A stretch of 40,156 nucleotides of DNA from NCBI GenBank assembly GCA_051453625.1, contig JBOZIK010000001.1, positions 152,519,924 through 152,560,079 of the forward strand, written 5' to 3'. This document shows positions 35,013 through 40,156 of this stretch, one piece after another. Position 1 is the stretch's first letter, and every line of letters starts with the position of its first letter. The position numbers and the translations under genes were made by a program. This DNA comes from Welwitschia mirabilis (Eukaryota; Gnetophyta; Gnetopsida; Welwitschiales). The notes beneath the pieces are model-generated. The model searched no databases and had not been told where the DNA came from. It worked only from the letters and a program-made list of their open reading frames with translations.

Positions 35013-35319
35013 CCATAAAATAAACAATAGGAGAAGTTTCCATAATGCTCTTATAAGAACTTGTAAAATGATAGAACAAATTGTGCAATAAAAATAAACT
35101 AGGAATAAACAAAATATTTGTTGTGGTGCTCTTATTTATAGAATTTTGCAACTCCTTGCCAAGCATTAAAGTTTTATTTACTAGAATCTCTAATAAAGGG
35201 ATACTCAAAGTCATTAAAAAGAGGTGTTAACAAAATTTACTATAAATTTTGTTTTTATCTCTTATTATGTTATCGCTTAATGGAGGTTTTCAACTGTTCG
35301 AAGAAGTCCTTTGATATAC

Positions 35320-36395
35320 AATTACATTTTTGAAGGGGGTCTTTAAGTAGCAAAGATTGCTAAAAAGGATCCTTTAAGTAGTTACTATTATCAATTTGAA
35401 GGGGTCCTTTGAATTAATGAAAACTAAAAGGTAGAATAGAAGCTCTATAAAATTATATGACTAAATCTATAAAATTTTTGCCTTAAACATTAGTCACATA
35501 AATGTGAGCATAGTTTTTCTGATCTAGAAAAATACATTTGGTTTTATAATATTTACATTTTTTGCACATGTTGTGAAAAATAATAAATAAGAAATCCACC
35601 AAAAGTGGGTTTCTTTTAACCTGATTGCTACTACTGCTATTTTCCTTTGGCCCATTTATTCATTGTCCATACATATTTTTCTTCCAATTTGAATGGAAAT
35701 TGCTTTTTCTAAGGGAATCTTCAAGCAATAAAGATTAGTTAAAGGGGTTCTTCAAGTTCAAATACCTCTTTGAAAGAATTCTCAATAAAGACTGAGCTTG
35801 AAGGAGGTTTGCTACTAACTAATGATTAATTGAAAGGATTTTTCAAGGAGCCATTAATGAGATTCCTCTAAGGAATTCAATATGGCCATTAATGCATCTC
35901 CCCACTCTTATTTATGAATGCCAAAGTCAAAGAGGGGTATATGCTTATAAAGGGTTCTTCAGTTAGACACCTAACATAAGTCAAATTAGAATAATACATG
36001 AAAGGGAGCTTTAAAGGTCTCGAAGGAGTCCTAGAAGGGTGATAAAATAGGAGGAATATGGAGTTACTTTGTTTATGAATTAATTCCTATTATGATTGCG
36101 AAAGATCTTAAAGAGGGTCTTTAAGTAACAAAAGTTGCTCAAAGGAGGTCTTCGAACTTGCACCAAGAGTTGATGAGGAAACGTGAATAAGGTAAGATCT
36201 AAAAGATTTTTGAAGATGTTATTAAAGGGTTTTATCCATCTATTAAAGGAGTCCTTCGATAAATGATGCATAATTTTTTAACATATTACTAAAAAATCTA
36301 GACCTCTTACTTTCACAAAGGTTTAAAAAGGGGCTTCAAACAATAAAGGTTACTCAGAGGGGGTCCTTCAAATTTATGAAGCCAGTTGAAATAAT
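35320..36395. repeat. Interspersed G-rich repeat (ggGTCCTTcaa type)
   Basis: A unit of about 50 bp, with a gggtctttaagtaacaaa part followed by a ttgctcaaaggggtccttc part, recurs near 35330, 35705, 36110 and 36320. Partial forms (aaggagtccttcg, gaaggagtccta) occur between them. Spacing is irregular, about 375, 405 and 210 bp. These are the most G-rich stretches of this part of the window. Confidence 0.65.
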
Positions 36396-36609
36396 TTGTA
36401 AATGTATGACATTTAAAATTTAATTGGAGGAAATATAATTTGATCCAAGATTTTATAGATTAACAAATCTTCTTTAAGGATTCAAAAATTAATGAATTAG
36501 ATGCATCCAAGTCTTACTCATACTTAAAATTATGATTGATTCTTTTTAATAGTTGTTTCCTAGTATAAGTATACTAAAATGTCTTGAACAAGGGCTTACA
36601 ATTATCACA

Positions 36610-36620
36610 TCCCCACATTG
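36610..36620 (-). promoter_or_regulatory. Polypurine-like tract, element D
   Basis: The minus strand reads caatgtgggga directly before TGTGATAATTG. The position, 3' of the integrase on the same strand, fits a polypurine tract. Confidence 0.5.
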
Positions 36621-37769
36621 AAGCAAGTTCCTTTGAAACTTAAGATTAAAAATGACTTCTAATTCCAACAACTTACCCATGCCTCCCACTACTTTGCCTC
36701 TAGTCAAGAATTCCAAATGCTGCCTTTTAGCTTAGGATTCTCCCAAATAGAAATGAAAATTATGAGTGTAGATGAGTTTTATTCTCAAATTCTATCTAAA
36801 CAATCTATACTTCTAACCTTTCTTCTTATTGCATAGATTCCGAGGTGTTCACTATCTTAAGTAACATCCTTTGAGAGAATGAAAGAAATCAATTCAGTCA
36901 TGGAGAGATTCCACCATGTTATGGTCCTATGGTTCATCATCTTTGCACTAAGTATTTGAGAATCTAGGCTACTAATCTTCACTAGGTTTGATGCATCCCT
37001 ATGATGATTTGCAAGTCAAATTCATGCGTTAAAGTGATAGGTATGGTAAACTAAGGGGAATAATCTAGCGCTAAGCCTAGCTATCCTATCTTTTAATGAG
37101 GATTACCTAAAGAGGTATGGCTCCTTGGATGACTCTACTTTCTAGAACTTTTAGGATTCTTATAACATAGATATTGGGGTCCTTACTAACTTCTTACAAA
37201 ACCTACATTTTCTTTCACCCAGAGAGACTTCAAATTAGAAGAGGTCTAGAAGGAAGAATAAGTATAAGGGGTAGTTTTTAGATGATAACATCAAGTTTAG
37301 CTAATTTCCATTTTTTTTAAGTTGTTACTTTGTGCTTACCTATTTACAGAATAAATGTACTTCCTAGTTGAGACTCTTTTATTTAAAAATCAAGATGTGA
37401 GGACTATTTTTATCTACATTATGAAATAAAAGTTTTTACTTTTTCTTTTTTATATACATATGAAATAAGCTTTAGTTGCCTTTATTCTAGTACTTATTTC
37501 TATTATGTTAAAAAATAAAAATCCTTCGATTTTGATGTTCTTTTATCTTCAAAAAAATATATTACTCTAAGATAAGTAGAAGAAAGATACATTGATGCAA
37601 ATGCTCTAAATGTTAAAATAAAATAATGGTATCTCATTCAACATTTATTATTAAACAGGTGCATTTAGTTTGAAGAAAATATTGGAGACTAACTAGTCCT
37701 TAGATGACTCCTAGAGAATAAATGTCTTTTTTATAATTTCAAACCAAAGAATCTTTTATTTTGAGAAAT
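36621..37769 (-). other. 3' noncoding region of element D, no gene seen
   Basis: About 1.1 kb without a supported frame on either strand. The part at 36880-37240 is less AT-rich than its surroundings but shows no protein motif. A tttttagatgataac string at 37276 resembles the palindrome of elements A and B. Confidence 0.5.
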
Positions 37770-37920
37770 ATTTTGTAATGAGGAGAGTGCAATCACTACC
37801 ATAGGAATAAGGACCTGTATAGTTGTAAATCCTCATCATGGCCACTGATCCCTTGGTGTAGTTCTCATAGCTACCTTATTACACTATCAGAGGTATCTCT
37901 CAAGAATATTTGCCCTGATG
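37770..37920 (-). promoter_or_regulatory. Conserved 3' noncoding block, copy in element D
   Basis: Plus-strand landmarks gaggagagtgcaatcacta, ggaataaggacctgtata, ggtgtagttctcatagcta and tctctcaagaatattt align in order with 13376-13530 and with the reverse complement of 8035-8165. The neighbouring sequence on either side does not align. Confidence 0.75.
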
Positions 37921-37941
37921 TACTTATGGTAGAACATTGCT

Positions 37942-38052
37942 CACACACACACNNNNNNNNNNNNNNNNNNNNNNNNNNNNNNNNNNNNNNNNNNNNNNNN
38001 NNNNNNNNNNNNNNNNNNNNNNNNNNNNNNNNNNNNNNNNNNNNNNNNNNNN

Positions 38053-38122
<70 letters not shown>
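37942..38122. repeat. (CA)n microsatellite with a gap inside
   Basis: Pure ca repeats flank a 100-N gap (37953-38052): about 11 bases before it and about 70 after it. They are followed by a tctctctctc run and more acacac strings to 38158. All open frames here (Cys-Val or Thr-His runs) are repeat artefacts. The true length is unknown because the assembly broke within the array. Confidence 0.95.
37953..38052. other. Assembly gap, 100 N
   Basis: Round-length gap within the (CA)n array. Confidence 0.99.
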
Positions 38123-38124
<2 letters not shown>

Positions 38125-38439
38125 CCTATCTCTCTCTCTTACACACTCATACACACACTTTCTCTATGAATAATACATGATTATATAGATACCTTAATTT
38201 TTTTTGCTAATTCAGTCATTCTTATTGTTTGTAACTGCTCCTTTCAAATAATAGAGATACTTTCACCTGTTAGGTAAAGAAAATCTTATAATTTGAATAA
38301 CATCAATTTTTCTTTATAAAAGTCAAACCTTATAGCTCTTTGTTTATTTATTTATTGTTATTATCATTATTATTATTATAATTTTTTAAAAAGAATAACA
38401 CTATAGGATTATGGGGAAAAATATATAGGTAGAATTCTT

Positions 38440-39525
38440 TTCATCCTATGAGTTTATCTTATCTCCTTTAAGAGTCAAATTCTTTCTATATAAGTCTTAA
38501 TCCTATGACCATTGACTTGATACGTGTTTTTAGTTTCTTCATTAAGCACTTCCATTACTTTATTAACTAAAATTTTTGTTAAAGTGTATGGTCCAATCCA
38601 TTTTTTAGTATACTTTTATTTAGAAGATATGAATTTAGGGTTAAAAATTAAAATTTATCTCTAACTTTAAAATTAGTTTTACAAATATTATGGCCGTGCC
38701 ATTATTTTTCTTGTTTTTGAATTAGTTCTTTTCTTATGAGGGCTTACCTTTTATCTTCATCTAATTTATTCATGTTTTGGACCCATTCATTTTGAGATTT
38801 ATTTAGATTATGATCTAATTGTTTATCCAACTTATAGGACGTTAATTTTAATTTAATATATAAGGATGCCTTATTACCATAAACTAATTCATAAGGTGTG
38901 AAACTAGTACTATTTTTTTAGGTTATCCTATAGGCCCATAATGCTTTGATAAGTTTATATGACTAATCAGTTCTTTTAGTATTTACTAGTTTAGTTAAAT
39001 TCCTAGTTATGACTTTATCTTGACCATTAGACTAGGGGTGGTAAGTAGAAGAGAGTTTATGATGGACTCCATATTTAGACAAAACCTATTTAAAAGCTTG
39101 AATAGTGAAATGGGTTCCTATACCTAATATAATACTCATAAGCATAACAAACTAATGGAAGATATTCCTAGATAAGAATTTGACTATAGACTTAATAAAA
39201 TAGTTAGTAAAAGATTTAGCTTTATCCCATTTAGTTAAATAATCCATGCAAATCAAAATATATTCTTTCACATAGGACTTTAAATTAATGGATCCTATGA
39301 AATCTATCCCCTAAACATTAAAGGATTCTAAGTCTTGAATGCATTATTGGGGCATTTCTGTCATCTTGGATCATGTTCCCTCTCTTTAGTATTTTTCATA
39401 CCCTTTTATGTAATTAAAAAAATCCTTGGATAGAGAAGGCTAATAATATCCTGCATTTAAAATTTTTATGGTCGTTCTTTTTCGTCCATAATGACCTCCT
39501 CCTTCTTTAGCGTAAAAAAATTTTA
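38440..39525 (-). pseudogene. Integrase remnant, Ty3/gypsy (element D)
   Basis: Minus-strand segments in order are GGHYGRKRTTIKILNAGYY (about 39502), FFNYIKGYEKY, SFNV-GIDFIGSI (about 39300) and YILICMDYLTKWDKAKSF (about 39245). Then come GIGTHFTIQAFK, KYGVHHKLSSTYHP, SNGQDKVITRN (about 39020), ALWAYR and FTPYELVYGNK (about 38890). The C-terminal part has MNKLDEDKR, IRKELIQKQEK and WHGHN. In the N-terminal zinc-binding part both Cys of the usual CDRCQR are Tyr (GYEKY). The first catalytic Asp is kept (CMDY), the second position is altered (GIGTHF where SDGGTHF is usual), and the Glu of VEV is Lys (DKV). The enzyme is therefore dead by several changes, besides stops. The LIQKQEKWHGH-like tail differs from the HVELKDKAY type of element C. 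Confidence 0.8.
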
Positions 39526-39769
39526 GAAGTTCTTTCTAATTAAACTCTCCAAAAATATCTCCTAATAATACCATCCTTGAAAAATCTGAAGAGGATCTAG
39601 TTTTCCCATATATGATCTTTAACCTCTTCTTGTCATAAGAGTTTAAGTAAGTAGCACCTTGTTACTTACTAAGAAGCTAGCAACGTCTACAAACTAAGGT
39701 TCTTGATTTAAACTTGCTAAATGATCATTAAGGAAGTCATTTTTACTATTTGTTCAGCCTCTTTAGGGA

Positions 39770-40145
39770 ATTCTAGCCTAGATAGGTGATCAGTTACCAC
39801 ATTCTCTATTCCCTTCTTGTCCATAGTCTTTAGATTCAATTCTTACATTAAAAATATCCATCTTATAATTTTAGAATTTTCTTCTTTCTCATTCATTAGG
39901 AACTGTATGACACTATGATCTATGTGAACCTTTACTTCGTAACCTAGGATATAGTGCCTAAGCTTACCTAAGGCTACTATTATTTCTAAAATTTCTTTTT
40001 TGTAACTGTGTAGTTTTCTTAGGTAGAATTAAGGTTTTTACTAATATAATCAATAGCATAGGATTTTAGATCATCATTCTTCTAATCCAAAATAGCACCA
40101 AGGACATATTTTAAATCATCAATCATAATGTAAAGGTTTTATCCC
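39770..40145 (-). pseudogene. RNase H remnant, Ty3/gypsy (element D)
   Basis: The minus strand reads YVLGAILD-KNDDLKSYAI, then DYISKNLNST, KKEILEIIVALGKLRHYI, LGYEVKVHIDHSVIQFL, NSKIIRWIFLM and MDKKGIENVVTDHLSRL (ending about 39780). These align with RNase H of plant gypsy elements, including the Asp of the IDH motif, which is kept here but is Asn in element C. A few stops fall at expected Gln codons. RT should lie just beyond the right edge of the window. Confidence 0.85.
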
Positions 40146-40156
40146 AATATTTTTTT

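Larger units (their letters stand above)
34950..36609 (-). repeat. LTR-like region (3' LTR of element D or 5' LTR of candidate element E)
   Basis: On the minus strand it starts TGTGATAATTGTAAGCCC at 36609, directly after a purine tract (aatgtgggga). It has no coding content but has internal repeated motifs. No second copy lies in the window, so it is not proven. Its lower end is set only by the start of the reading region below 34850. A ten-base gap lies at 35003-35012. Short frames at 35214-34951 and 36271-36080 lie within it and are not genes. Confidence 0.45.
36609..40156 (-). mobile_element. Element D: Ty3/gypsy LTR retrotransposon, partial (runs off the right edge)
   Basis: The minus strand carries RNase H (from the window edge) and integrase in the gypsy order. 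Then follow a 3' noncoding part of about 1.8 kb with a (CA)n microsatellite and the conserved block shared with elements A and B, and a purine tract with an LTR-like start at 36609. RT and everything upstream lie outside the window. The integrase C-terminal part differs from that of element C, so C and D are different lineages within or near the Athila/Tat group. Confidence 0.75.

Noticed and set aside
37871-38180. Four overlapping frames made of Cys-Val or Thr-His repeats
   Set aside because: They are translations of the (CA)n microsatellite and of N codons, not proteins.
1-40156. CRISPR array, bacterial operons, tRNA or rRNA genes
   Set aside because: The 98-bp tandem repeat has no spacers, and no cloverleaf, rRNA signature or bacterial gene was seen; all content fits plant repeat DNA.

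Overview
This window is strongly AT-rich, CpG-poor nuclear DNA from a plant, very probably a flowering plant. That call rests on the content: decayed Ty3/gypsy LTR retrotransposons with Athila-type RT, RNase H and integrase motifs, long noncoding LTRs, microsatellite DNA and scaffold gaps. I see no intact host gene, no tRNA or rRNA, and no bacterial feature. Nearly every coding stretch is broken by stops and frameshifts. Many in-frame stops sit where Gln or Trp codons are expected, as in old methylated repeats losing C to T.

Layout. (1) 1-2468: a tandem 98-bp repeat (three copies), then anonymous DNA. (2) Element A, 2469 to about 11112, plus strand: an LTR retrotransposon with gag-like and accessory-ORF remnants but no recognisable RT, RNase H or integrase. 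(3) Element B, about 11105-19157, minus strand: a second member of the same family, tail to tail with A, with remnants of gag (zinc knuckle), protease and the same accessory ORF. The two 3' LTRs meet at about 11.11 kb and both are truncated there. (4) Element C, about 19705-29192, minus strand: an Athila-type element with two LTRs, polypurine tract, integrase, RNase H and RT remnants. (5) 29193-32300: AT-rich DNA with no gene seen. (6) 32350-34850, minus strand: a decayed reading region of roughly 830 codons, with a possible plant-transposon-type domain, a coiled coil and a basic tail. It is followed closely by a polypurine tract and preceded by an LTR-like region at about 34950-36609, so it may be a compact one-ORF element (E). 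(7) Element D, about 36609 to the right edge, minus strand: integrase and RNase H of another gypsy element, with a (CA)n microsatellite in its 3' part.

How the parts relate. A and B look like a non-autonomous gag-protease family that would need enzymes in trans. A conserved noncoding block of about 140 bp near the 3' side of A and B is also found downstream of the integrase of D. This makes D's family a candidate helper, by inference. A short palindrome resembling ATCATCTAGATGAT lies about 250 bp inside all four LTR copies of A and B. LTR, polypurine-tract and homology boundaries were read by eye and may be off by tens of bases where marked as approximate.
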